Source: Geminicoccaceae bacterium
Lineage (GTDB): Bacteria > Pseudomonadota > Alphaproteobacteria > Geminicoccales > Geminicoccaceae
Direction: 5' to 3'
Length of the DNA stretch: 64,000 nt
Assembly (NCBI GenBank): GCA_025999455.1
Contig: AP024683.1
Coordinates: forward strand, 813,501 to 877,500
In this document: positions 57,066 through 64,000 of the stretch, piece by piece
Position numbering within the stretch: position 1 is the first letter of the stretch
Layout of the letters: each line of letters opens with the position of its first letter
Position numbers and translations under genes: made by a program
The notes under the pieces: generated by a model
Databases searched by the model: none
Seen by the model: only the letters and a program-made list of their open reading frames with translations
What the model was told of the DNA's origin: nothing

Positions 57066-58385
57066 GTGCGGATCGCGATCGTCGGCTCCGGTATCGGCGG
57101 GCTCGCCACCGCCTGGCTCCTGCACCGCCGTCACGACGTCGTGCTGTTCGAGGCCGAACCGCGGCCGGGCGGGCACAGTCACACCGTCGACGTGCAGCTC
57201 GGCGATCGAACCCTGCCGGTCGACACCGGCTTCATCGTCTACAACGAGCACAATTACCCGGGTCTAACGCGGCTCTTCGCGACCCTCGGCGTGCCCACGC
57301 GCTGGAGCGACATGTCCTTCGCGGCGAGCCTCGAGGACGGCCGCTTCGAATATGCCGGCCATTCGCTGCGCGGGCTCTTCGGCCAGCGGCGCAACCTCGT
57401 GCGGCCGCGGTTCCTGCGCCTCCTGCTCGACGTCCCGCGCTTCAATCGCGCCGCCCGGCGGTTCCTCGAGCGGACCCCGGACGATCCGGCGACGGTGGGC
57501 GAGCTCCTGCGCCGCTGGCGGCTCGGGCCCGCTTTCGTGGCCGGCTATCTCGTGCCGATGGCGGCGGCCATCTGGTCGGCGCCGCCCGCGCGGATCCTCG
57601 AGATGCCGGCTGCGGCCCTCTTGCGCTTCTTCGACAACCACCGGCTCTTGGGCGTCGTCGGGCATCATCGTTGGCGGACCGTGGTCGGTGGCTCGCGTCG
57701 CTACGTCGCGGCGATGACCGCGCCGCTGCGCGGCTGGCTCCGCCTCCGCGCGCCGGTCCGGGCGGTGCGCCGCGTGCCGGGCGGTGTCGAGGTCACGGTC
57801 GAGGGGCAGGCTGTGGAGCGCTTCGATCGGGTCGTGCTCGCTTGCCACGCCGACCAAGCCCTCGCCGTACTGGTCGACGCCGACCCTGAGGAGCGGGCGA
57901 TCCTGGGCGCCATCCGTTTCCAGCCGAACCGGGCCGTTCTGCATCGCGACACCGCCCTCATGCCGCGCCGGCGGAGCTGTTGGGCCTCGTGGAATTACGT
58001 CGCCCGCGCGGGCGCCGACCCCGAGGCCCCGGCGACTGTCACCTATTGGATGAACCGCCTGCAGGGGCTCGCGACCGAGGAGCCGATCCTGGTCTCGCTC
58101 AACCCGCCGCGCGAGCCGCGAGCCGATCTCGTGCACGGGACCTTCGCCTGGACCCATCCCGTCCTTGACGCCGCGGCCCTTCGCGCCCAGGCGGCGCTGC
58201 CGCGGATCCGCGGCCGGGGCGGGGTCGATTATGCCGGCGCCTGGCTCGGCTGGGGCTTCCACGAGGACGGGCTGCGCTCGGCGATCGAGGCGGCGGCCGC
58301 CCTCGGGGTCCGGCCGCCTTGGGAGACGGGGGCGGAGCCCGCCGAGCCCGCTCACCTCCCGTTGCGCGGAGCCCGCGTCGCGTGA
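57066..58385 (+). CDS. COG2907 FAD-dependent amine-oxidase-like flavoprotein
   Basis: A 439-residue flavoprotein of the COG2907 type. The FAD motif is IAIVGSGIGGLATAWLLHRRH, seen as two parts with the terminal acidic residue later in LFEAEPRPGGHS, and the VDTGFIVYNEHNYPGLTRL segment is characteristic. It belongs to a cluster found in the RpoE/ChrR regulon of photosynthetic alphaproteobacteria. There, members act on membrane fatty acids (cyclopropane or methylated and furan fatty acids). It starts at GTG 57066 behind GGGAGGC, and its stop overlaps the next start. Confidence 0.85.
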   Translation: MRIAIVGSGIGGLATAWLLHRRHDVVLFEAEPRPGGHSHTVDVQLGDRTLPVDTGFIVYNEHNYPGLTRLFATLGVPTRWSDMSFAASLEDGRFEYAGHSLRGLFGQRRNLVRPRFLRLLLDVPRFNRAARRFLERTPDDPATVGELLRRWRLGPAFVAGYLVPMAAAIWSAPPARILEMPAAALLRFFDNHRLLGVVGHHRWRTVVGGSRRYVAAMTAPLRGWLRLRAPVRAVRRVPGGVEVTVEGQAVERFDRVVLACHADQALAVLVDADPEERAILGAIRFQPNRAVLHRDTALMPRRRSCWASWNYVARAGADPEAPATVTYWMNRLQGLATEEPILVSLNPPREPRADLVHGTFAWTHPVLDAAALRAQAALPRIRGRGGVDYAGAWLGWGFHEDGLRSAIEAAAALGVRPPWETGAEPAEPAHLPLRGARVA

Positions 58386-59155
58386 GCGCGCCGCGGTCCT
58401 GCCTCTATCTCGGCCGGATCATGCACCATCGCCGGCTGCCCTTCGAGCACCGGTTCGTCTACCGCGTCTTCTCGCTCTACCTCGATCTCGACGAGCTCCC
58501 CGAACTCGACCGGCGTCTGCGCCTCTTCTCGGTCGAGCGACGCAACCTGTTCGGCTTTTCGAGCCGCGACCACGGGCCTCGCGACGGCTCGCCGCTGCGG
58601 CCCTGGGTGCTCGCGCGATTGAGCGAGCACGGCATCGACCTCGAGCGGCCGCGGATCATGCTGCTCTGCTTCCCGCGCGTGCTCGGCTACGTGTTCGATC
58701 CCTTGAGCATCTACTTCGCGTACGACGGGGACCGGCTCGCGGGGGTCGTCTACGAGGTCAAGAACACCTTCGGCGAGCAGACCACCTACGTCCTACCGGT
58801 CGGCCCGCGAGGCGAAGCGCGCCTGCCGGTCTCGCACGCCTGCTGCAAGAGCTTCTACGTCTCGCCCTTCATCACGATGGCGGCACGCTACGAGTTCCGC
58901 TTCCGCGAACCGGCCGACCGGCTCGCCTTCACGATCCGCGAGACGGTGGCCGAAGGCGTCCAACTCGTCGCGAACCACACCGGCGAGCGGCGACCGCTCG
59001 ACGATCGCGAGCTTTTGCGCCGCCTGCTGCGCGATCCCCTGATGACGCTCAAGGTGATCGCGGCCATTCATTGGGAGGCGGCGCAACTTTGGCTGAAGGG
59101 GGCGCGATACTTTCCACGGAAGGTAGAACCTCCGAGACCGCGCGCCGCGCCCTGA
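58382..59155 (+). CDS. DUF1365-family protein
   Basis: A 257-residue protein of DUF1365 (COG3496). Family motifs are YLGRIMHHRRLPFEHRFVYRV at the start (in pieces), NLFGFSSRDHG, and YVFDPLSIYFAYD, and CKSFYVSPFI in the middle. Its biochemical role is not established; it always travels with COG2907 and the CFA synthase-like gene. The GTG start at 58382 overlaps the upstream stop by 4 bases. Confidence 0.88.
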   Translation: MSAPRSCLYLGRIMHHRRLPFEHRFVYRVFSLYLDLDELPELDRRLRLFSVERRNLFGFSSRDHGPRDGSPLRPWVLARLSEHGIDLERPRIMLLCFPRVLGYVFDPLSIYFAYDGDRLAGVVYEVKNTFGEQTTYVLPVGPRGEARLPVSHACCKSFYVSPFITMAARYEFRFREPADRLAFTIRETVAEGVQLVANHTGERRPLDDRELLRRLLRDPLMTLKVIAAIHWEAAQLWLKGARYFPRKVEPPRPRAAP

Positions 59156-60417
59156 TGGAGACTTCCGGGATCGGCACGAGCATGGAACCTCTGAGCGCCG
59201 GCGAGGCCGGCGAGCGTCTGCCGCACGTCGCCCGACCCGCGGCGGGCGGCCTCCTCCTGCGTCGCCTGGTCGAGCGGCTCGCGCGCTTGCGGTACGGCAC
59301 CTTGCGCCTCGTCCTGCCCGACGGAACGGTCCGGCTCGTGCGGGGCGCCGAACCCGGTCCGTCCGCCGATCTCGAGCTGCACAAGAGCCGGCTCGCCTGG
59401 CGCACGCTCCTGGGCGGCAGCGTGGGCTTCGCCGAGAGCTACGTCGCCGGCGAGTGGGACAGCCCCGACCTCGTGGCGCTGCTCGAGCTCTTCGACCGCA
59501 ATGCCGAGGCCTTCGGCCGGGCCTATTACGGCAACCGGCTCTTGGCCCTCCTGCGCCGCTTGCGGCACGCCGCGCGCGCCAACAGCCGGCCGATGGCGCG
59601 GCGCAACATCCGCGCCCACTACGATCTCGGCAACGACTTCTTCGCCGCCTGGCTCGACCCGACCATGCTCTATTCCTCGGCCCTGTTCGAGGACGGAGCG
59701 GCGGACCTCGAGGCCGCCCAGCTCGCCAAGTGCCGCCATCTCGCCCGGCTGATCGGGCTGCAGCCGGGCCATCGGCTGCTCGAGATCGGCAGCGGCTGGG
59801 GCGCTTTCGCGATCTTGGCCGCGCGCGAGTTCGGCGCCCGGGTCACGAGCATCACGATTTCGCCCGCGCAAGCCGAATACGCCCGGCGTCGGGTCCAGGA
59901 GGCGGGCCTCGCCGACCGCGTCGAGATCCGGCTGCAGGACTATCGCGACACCGAAGGTCGCTTCGATCGGATCGCCTCGATCGAGATGATCGAGGCCGTG
60001 GGCGAGGCCTATTGGCCGGTCTTCTTCGCCCGGCTGCGGGATCGGCTCGAACCGGACGGGGTGGCCGGCCTCCAGCTCATTACGATCGCCGACCGTTGGT
60101 TCGACGCCTACCGGGCCAATCCCGACTTCATCCAGACCTACATCTTCCCGGGTGGCATGCTGCCGAGCCCCTCGGCGCTCGATCGCGAATATCGTCGGGC
60201 CGGCCTCGTGCCGACCGCCGAGCGGACCTTCGGGGCCGACTATGCGCGCACGCTCGCGATCTGGCGCAGCCGCTTCGAAGCCGCCTGGCCGGAGCTGCGC
60301 GGCCAGGGCTTCGACGAACGGTTCCGCCGGCTCTGGCGCTATTACCTCGCCTATTGCGAGACCGGCTTCCGCACCGGCTCGATCGACGTGCGTCAAGTCC
60401 GGCTCGAACGTGGCTGA
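59155..60417 (+). CDS. Cyclopropane-fatty-acyl-phospholipid synthase-like methyltransferase
   Basis: A 420-residue AdoMet enzyme of the CFA synthase family. An N-terminal lipid-binding region precedes the Rossmann fold with the motif LLEIGSGWGAFAILAAREFG (near residue 203) and the typical HYDLGNDFFAAWLDPTMLYSSA. The bicarbonate-site-like segment EMIEAVGEAYW is also visible. It methylates double bonds of membrane lipid chains. In this cluster it may be a UfaM-like methylase in furan fatty acid synthesis or a real CFA synthase; the two cannot be separated from sequence alone. Confidence 0.9.
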   Translation: METSGIGTSMEPLSAGEAGERLPHVARPAAGGLLLRRLVERLARLRYGTLRLVLPDGTVRLVRGAEPGPSADLELHKSRLAWRTLLGGSVGFAESYVAGEWDSPDLVALLELFDRNAEAFGRAYYGNRLLALLRRLRHAARANSRPMARRNIRAHYDLGNDFFAAWLDPTMLYSSALFEDGAADLEAAQLAKCRHLARLIGLQPGHRLLEIGSGWGAFAILAAREFGARVTSITISPAQAEYARRRVQEAGLADRVEIRLQDYRDTEGRFDRIASIEMIEAVGEAYWPVFFARLRDRLEPDGVAGLQLITIADRWFDAYRANPDFIQTYIFPGGMLPSPSALDREYRRAGLVPTAERTFGADYARTLAIWRSRFEAAWPELRGQGFDERFRRLWRYYLAYCETGFRTGSIDVRQVRLERG

Positions 60418-61051
60418 GTGGGCCGCCGCCCGTTCGCGACGGGCGAGCGCCGGCGATCGGATCGGCCGTGCCCTGCGTATGCTCGTGCTGGCGATCCTGC
60501 TCGTCGGCGGAGGGTGCTCGCCCATGCGACCCGAAGATTTCGAAGGTACCGGGCCGGCCTTCCTGCCCGAGACGTTCTTCGCCGGGCGGACCCGCGGCCA
60601 CGGTTTCTTCCAGGATCGCTTCGGGCGGATCCGTCGCGAGTTCCGGGTCGACATCGAAGGTCGCGTCGAGGGCGATACACTCACCCTCGACGAGGAGTTT
60701 CTCTACCAGGACGGTGAGCGCGAACGGCGGCGTTGGACGATCCGCCGCCTGGGCCCCGGTCGCTACGAGGGGCGTGCCGACGATCTCGTGGGGGTCGCGA
60801 CCGGTGTGGCGGTCGGACGCGCGGCCCGCTGGCAGTACACCTTCACCTTGCCGATCGGGAGCTCGCGCTGGGCGTTCGCGGTCGAGGATTGGATGCTCCT
60901 CCAGGACGAAGGCACGATGCTCAATCGGTCGACCTTCTCCAAGTTCGGGATCGAGGTCGGCCAAGCCGTGATCGTGTTCCACAAACTGCCGGCCGAAGCC
61001 GGGCGGGCGAGCGTCACGGCGGAAGGGGCGGTGCTGGCTGCGGCCGAGTGA
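60410..61051 (+). CDS. DUF3833-family lipoprotein
   Basis: A 213-residue protein of the DUF3833 family. A basic N-terminus and hydrophobic segment end in a lipobox-like LLVGGGC; the mature domain carries FFAGRTRGHGFFQDRFG and WMLLQDEGTMLNRSTFSKFGI. The GTG at 60410 overlaps the CFA synthase gene end; an ATG at 60479 would lose the basic n-region. Its end overlaps the convergent photolyase gene by 38 bases. Known as a member of the sigmaE-ChrR group; probably attached to the membrane that the neighbours modify. Confidence 0.8.
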   Translation: MAEWAAARSRRASAGDRIGRALRMLVLAILLVGGGCSPMRPEDFEGTGPAFLPETFFAGRTRGHGFFQDRFGRIRREFRVDIEGRVEGDTLTLDEEFLYQDGERERRRWTIRRLGPGRYEGRADDLVGVATGVAVGRAARWQYTFTLPIGSSRWAFAVEDWMLLQDEGTMLNRSTFSKFGIEVGQAVIVFHKLPAEAGRASVTAEGAVLAAAE

Positions 61052-62594
61052 GGGACGCGGTGGTATCTCCGCTACAGACCTCGGCGCGGAAGCGGGCGGC
61101 ATCGGCGCGGATCCGCGCGATCCGCTCGGGCGGGAAGCGGTCGAGCGTACGGTAGGCCTGGGCGAGGCGCGGATTTTTGCCGAGCCGAGCGCGCTGCGCG
61201 ATCAAGAAATCCCAGTAGAGATAATTGAACGGGCAGGCCTCCGGCCCGTTCTTCTGCCGCACGTCGAAGCGACACTGGCGGCAGAGATCGCTCATCCGGT
61301 CGACATAGGCGCCGGAGGCGGCATAGGGCTTGGAGCCCATGATCCCGCCGTCGGCATGGAGCGCCATGCCGAGCGTGTTGGGGAGTTCCACCCACTCGAA
61401 CGCGTCGGCGTAGACCGCGAGGTACCATTCGCACAGCTCGGCCGGCCGGACTCCGAGCAACAAAGCGAGGTTGCCCGTGATCATGAGCCGCTGGATGTGG
61501 TGCGAGAGCGCTTCGCGCCGCGTCTGCTCGATCGCTTGACGGACACAGGCCATGTCGGTCCGGCCGGTCCAATAGAAGCTCGGCAAGGGCCGGTCGGCCC
61601 CGAGCGCGTTCCGCTGCGCATAGTCCGGCATGAAGGTCCAATAGACCCCGCGGACATATTCGCGCCAGCCGAGGATCTGGCGGATGAAGCCTTCGACGCT
61701 GTTGAGCGGGGCGCGGCCGGCGCGCCATTCGGCTTCGACCCGGCGGCAGACCTCCTCGGGCAGGAGGAGGCCGGCGTTGAGATAGGGGGACAGCGCGCTG
61801 TGGAAGAGCCAAGCTTCGCCCGCGCGCATCGCATCTTGGTAGTCGCCGAAGCGGGCGAGGCCGGTCGCGAGGAAATGATCGAACGCGGCGAGGGCTTGGC
61901 TCCGGGTGACCGCGAAACCGAACCCCTCGAGGCTGCCGAAATGACCCGAGAACCGGCTGCGGACGAGATCCAGCACTTCGGTCGTGACGGGGTCCGGCGG
62001 GAAGCGGAGCGGCCGGGGAAAGACGAGATCGTCGGGGGCGCGTTTGCGGTTCTCGGCGTCGAAGTTCCAACGCCCGCCCTCGGGCTCGCCCGCGGGCGTC
62101 ATCAAGATCCCGGTGCGGGCCCGCATCCAGCGGTAGAAGTTCTCCATGCGCAGCCGCTTGCCGCGCGCCCAATCGGCGAACGCGCGGCGGCTCAAGAAGA
62201 AGCGATCGTCGTCGCGGATCTCGACCGGCAGGCCGAGCTCGGCCGACCAGCGTCCGACCTCCTCGAGCACCCGCCACTCGCCGGGTTCGGTGAGCACGAT
62301 CCGCCTCGGGCGGTGGCGGGCCACGGCGCGGCGGATCTCACCCGAGAAGCTCTGGCTGTTCGCCGGATCGTCCAACCTCACGTACTCGACCCGGATGCCC
62401 TCGGCGGCGAGCTCGGCCGCGAAATGCCGCATCGCCGAGAGCAGGAAGGCGATCTTCTTCGGATGGTGCGGGACGTAGGTGCACTCGGCGGCGACCTCCG
62501 TCATGAGCACCACGTCCGAGGCCGGATCGAGGTCACGAAGTGCCGCGACGCCGCGGCTCAGATGGTCGGCGAAGAGGTAACGGAGCGTCGTCAA
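61014..62594 (-). CDS. Iron-sulfur bacterial photolyase/cryptochrome (PhrB/CryB type)
   Basis: A 526-residue FeS-BCP protein. The N-terminal DMRL-type antenna domain and C-terminal FAD domain are family-typical (EGFIRQILGWREYVRGVYW; HHIQRLMITGNLALLLG). The four [4Fe-4S] ligands Cys350, Cys438, Cys441 and Cys454 fall at exactly the numbers known from Agrobacterium PhrB. This also supports the TTG start at 62594, which overlaps the upstream stop. PhrB-type proteins repair (6-4) photoproducts; CryB-type relatives regulate light responses. Convergent end-overlap with the DUF3833 gene. Confidence 0.92.
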   Translation of the reverse strand: MTTLRYLFADHLSRGVAALRDLDPASDVVLMTEVAAECTYVPHHPKKIAFLLSAMRHFAAELAAEGIRVEYVRLDDPANSQSFSGEIRRAVARHRPRRIVLTEPGEWRVLEEVGRWSAELGLPVEIRDDDRFFLSRRAFADWARGKRLRMENFYRWMRARTGILMTPAGEPEGGRWNFDAENRKRAPDDLVFPRPLRFPPDPVTTEVLDLVRSRFSGHFGSLEGFGFAVTRSQALAAFDHFLATGLARFGDYQDAMRAGEAWLFHSALSPYLNAGLLLPEEVCRRVEAEWRAGRAPLNSVEGFIRQILGWREYVRGVYWTFMPDYAQRNALGADRPLPSFYWTGRTDMACVRQAIEQTRREALSHHIQRLMITGNLALLLGVRPAELCEWYLAVYADAFEWVELPNTLGMALHADGGIMGSKPYAASGAYVDRMSDLCRQCRFDVRQKNGPEACPFNYLYWDFLIAQRARLGKNPRLAQAYRTLDRFPPERIARIRADAARFRAEVCSGDTTASLTRPQPAPPLPP

Positions 62595-63253
62595 CCGAAG
62601 CCGGCGAGCGTGAGGGGCGGGTCGGTCACGAGGCGGTAGGTGAGCGCCGACCCGTCGGGCGCGGTCGCGGCGAGTCCGACCCAGCGCCCGTCTCGGTACC
62701 AGAGCTCCAGGGCGAGATCGCCTTCGAGACGGAAGCGGCGCGCGGCGAGCTCGCGGCCGGCCACGGACACGAGCTGCTCGCCCTGCGGCACGACCCGGGC
62801 GCGCCGCAAACGGCCGAACTGGGTGTCGACCCAATGGCCGCGATCGAGGAAGCCCGGGTACCAATAGGTGGTGGGCCAGGCGTCGGCCGGGGCGCGGTAG
62901 GCGCCGTCCGCACCTTCGACGGCGATCCCGTCCGCCGCGCGTTCGGCGCGAACCGTGTATTTGCTGCCGTTGTCGTCGGTGCGGCTCGCGAAGCTCACGA
63001 ACTGCCCGGCGCGCCAGCGCTCCAGGTTCTCGTGGCCGTAGCGGTAGAAGGTGATCGGCCCGAGGCCCACGCGGAGCTCGACGTCGATGGCACAGAGGAC
63101 ATCCTGACCCTCGCGCTGCAATGCGAGCCGGTGGCGGCCGATGTCACGACCGTTGCGCAACACTCGGAACTCGACCGTCGCCAGCGGTGCGGCCTCCGCC
63201 TTCGGAGCCACGAGCCACGCCGAAGCACCCACGAGGAGCGCTCGTCGCTTCAT
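62591..63253 (-). CDS. DUF6134-type exported protein
   Basis: A 220-residue protein with a twin-arginine-like or Sec signal (MKRRALLVGASAWLVAPKAEAA). The mature part matches the DUF6134 pattern: EFRVLRNGRDIGRHRLAL, then GLGPITFYRYGHENLERW and WYPGFLDRGHWVDTQFG. Function unknown. The ATG at 63253 follows GGAG by 9 bases; the ATG three codons upstream is also possible. It is the first gene of the photolyase operon and sits directly behind a sigmaE-like promoter. Confidence 0.75.
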   Translation of the reverse strand: MKRRALLVGASAWLVAPKAEAAPLATVEFRVLRNGRDIGRHRLALQREGQDVLCAIDVELRVGLGPITFYRYGHENLERWRAGQFVSFASRTDDNGSKYTVRAERAADGIAVEGADGAYRAPADAWPTTYWYPGFLDRGHWVDTQFGRLRRARVVPQGEQLVSVAGRELAARRFRLEGDLALELWYRDGRWVGLAATAPDGSALTYRLVTDPPLTLAGFG

Positions 63254-63280
63254 CGCCGCCATCTCCGTCACCACGTCGAA

Positions 63281-63309
63281 GCTTACGCCCCGCGCGCCGC
63301 GGCGGATCA
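63281..63309 (-). promoter_or_regulatory. ECF11/sigmaE-like promoter of the DUF6134-photolyase operon
   Basis: On the minus strand TGATCC, an 18-base spacer, then TAAGC, about 28 bases before the DUF6134 start. This is close to the RpoE/ChrR consensus. The first three bases of the -35 element are also the ribokinase stop codon. Spacing equals that of the motif before the COG2907 operon. Confidence 0.65.
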
Positions 63310-64000
63310 GCTCCCGCGCGGCACCGCGAACGGGACCGGAGGGCCGAGCTCGCCGAGCCGCGCCTCGACCGCTGCCCGCTCGGGCTGCCCCTCCCGCGCG
63401 CCGAGCCGCTCGCAGGCCAGGCCGGCCGCCACGCTCGCGCGCGCGAGCGCATCCGGCAGCGCGAGCCCGAGGTCGAGGAACGCCGCGAGCGCGCCCACGA
63501 ACGTGTCCCCGGCACCGGTCGTGTCGACCGGCCGGATCGGAAGGGCCGGGACCCGCCAGCCACCGTCGGGCCCGACCGCCAGCGCGCCCGCCCGGCCGAG
63601 CGTGAGGACACAGGTCCGAGCCGGGCCGGCGAGCGCCGCCGCGGCCGCTTCGGCTTCCCGCGGACCGCCGAGCAGGGTCGCGGCCTCGTGCTCGTTGACG
63701 ACCAGGAGGTCGACCGAGTCGAGCGCACCGGACGGCAGCTCGCTCGCCGGCGCCAGGTTCAAGATCGTCCGTGCGCCGGCCGCATGCGCGCGCCCGAGCG
63801 CGCCGAGCGTGACGGGGAGCGGGATCTCGTTCTGGCAGAGAAGGGTCGTGCCGGGGCCGAGCCCGGCGCCGTCGAGCTGGTCGAGCGAGACGTCGAGATT
63901 GGCGCCGCTCGCGACCAGGATGAGGTTCTCGCCGCTGCGTTCGACCGCGATGACCGCCGTGCCCGAGGGCCGGGGCGAGGGCGCGAGCCCGTCGACGTCG
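63307..64000 (-). CDS. rbsK: Ribokinase (PfkB family), 5' end outside window
   Basis: The visible 230 residues are the C-terminal three quarters of a PfkB-family sugar kinase. The stretches PSGTAVIAVERSGENLILV and GANLDVSL are ribokinase-like, LLVVNEHEAATLLG is the mid-domain motif, and DTTGAGDTFVGALAAFL holds the catalytic aspartate and anion hole. It phosphorylates ribose or a similar pentose or nucleoside sugar. Its stop codon forms part of the next operon's -35 element. The start lies beyond the window. Confidence 0.88.
   Translation of the reverse strand, partial: DVDGLAPSPRPSGTAVIAVERSGENLILVASGANLDVSLDQLDGAGLGPGTTLLCQNEIPLPVTLGALGRAHAAGARTILNLAPASELPSGALDSVDLLVVNEHEAATLLGGPREAEAAAAALAGPARTCVLTLGRAGALAVGPDGGWRVPALPIRPVDTTGAGDTFVGALAAFLDLGLALPDALARASVAAGLACERLGAREGQPERAAVEARLGELGPPVPFAVPRGS

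Overview
The window is GC-rich throughout and gene-dense; no stretch of more than about 200 bases lacks a gene. I see no rRNA, tRNA, CRISPR array or insertion sequence. It looks like the chromosome of an alphaproteobacterium, probably a Rhodospirillales/Geminicoccales-type soil or water bacterium. The reasons are the hemC-hemD-mitofilin-hemY order facing tsaD, a DUF1127 peptide gene next to a GcvA-type LysR gene, an iron-sulfur photolyase of the PhrB/CryB type, several TRAP transporters, a form II CO-dehydrogenase-type cox cluster, and sigmaE (ECF11/ChrR)-like promoter sequences. Many genes overlap by 4 bases (ATGA, GTGA, TTGA), so translational coupling is common.

Layout. 1-3.1 kb (minus): a probable amide-degradation operon with an AtzG-like peptide, an AtzE-like amidase, a DMT transporter and an ABM/hydroxyacid-dehydrogenase fusion cut by the window edge. 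3.3-5.6 kb: a stand-alone AceE-like E1/transketolase. 5.7-15.9 kb: a cox cluster (coxG, S, L, M, then D, E and a split XdhC/CoxI pair), interrupted by two tandem VanZ-like membrane protein genes on the other strand. 15.9-18.7 kb: a Uma2-type nuclease, a CoA-transferase and a secreted SrpA-like catalase-fold peroxidase. 18.9-20.7 kb: a compact ATPase plus TOPRIM gene pair of lower GC content that looks like an OLD/PARIS-type defence module. 20.8-24.4 kb: class I fumarase, a BtuF-like binding protein and a frameshifted pobA. 24.5-30.6 kb: a TRAP transporter followed by PreT/PreA dihydropyrimidine dehydrogenase and a DUF29 protein.

30.7-33.4 kb: a CobW/G3E GTPase with an exported beta-propeller, possibly a metal-homeostasis pair. 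33.5-37.4 kb: an OmpA-type lipoprotein and a second TRAP system with a hairpin between dctP and dctQM. 37.5-41.1 kb: a lipoprotein/M48-peptidase cluster in which at least four single-base frame breaks occur within about 2.2 kb; this is either gene decay or locally poor sequence. 41-45 kb: LysR, DUF1127, a DUF5765 membrane protein and an ATM1-like ABC exporter. 45-51.4 kb: tsaD facing hemC-hemD-mitofilin-hemY. 51.4-56.9 kb: an enolase-superfamily dehydratase, a multi-PAS GGDEF-EAL protein and an exported PCMT-like methyltransferase. 57-63.3 kb: two converging operons (COG2907 flavoprotein, DUF1365, CFA synthase-like enzyme, DUF3833 lipoprotein; against DUF6134 and an Fe-S photolyase), each preceded by a TGATCY-N18-TAR promoter-like motif typical of the singlet-oxygen sigmaE-ChrR regulon. 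The window ends inside a ribokinase gene.

Together the genes suggest a metabolically versatile aerobe that takes up organic acids by TRAP transporters, degrades aromatic acids, amides and pyrimidines, may oxidise CO or a related substrate, and mounts a photo-oxidative stress response. The two most interesting regions are the ATPase-TOPRIM pair (18.9-20.7 kb) and the converging photo-oxidative stress operons (56.9-63.3 kb).
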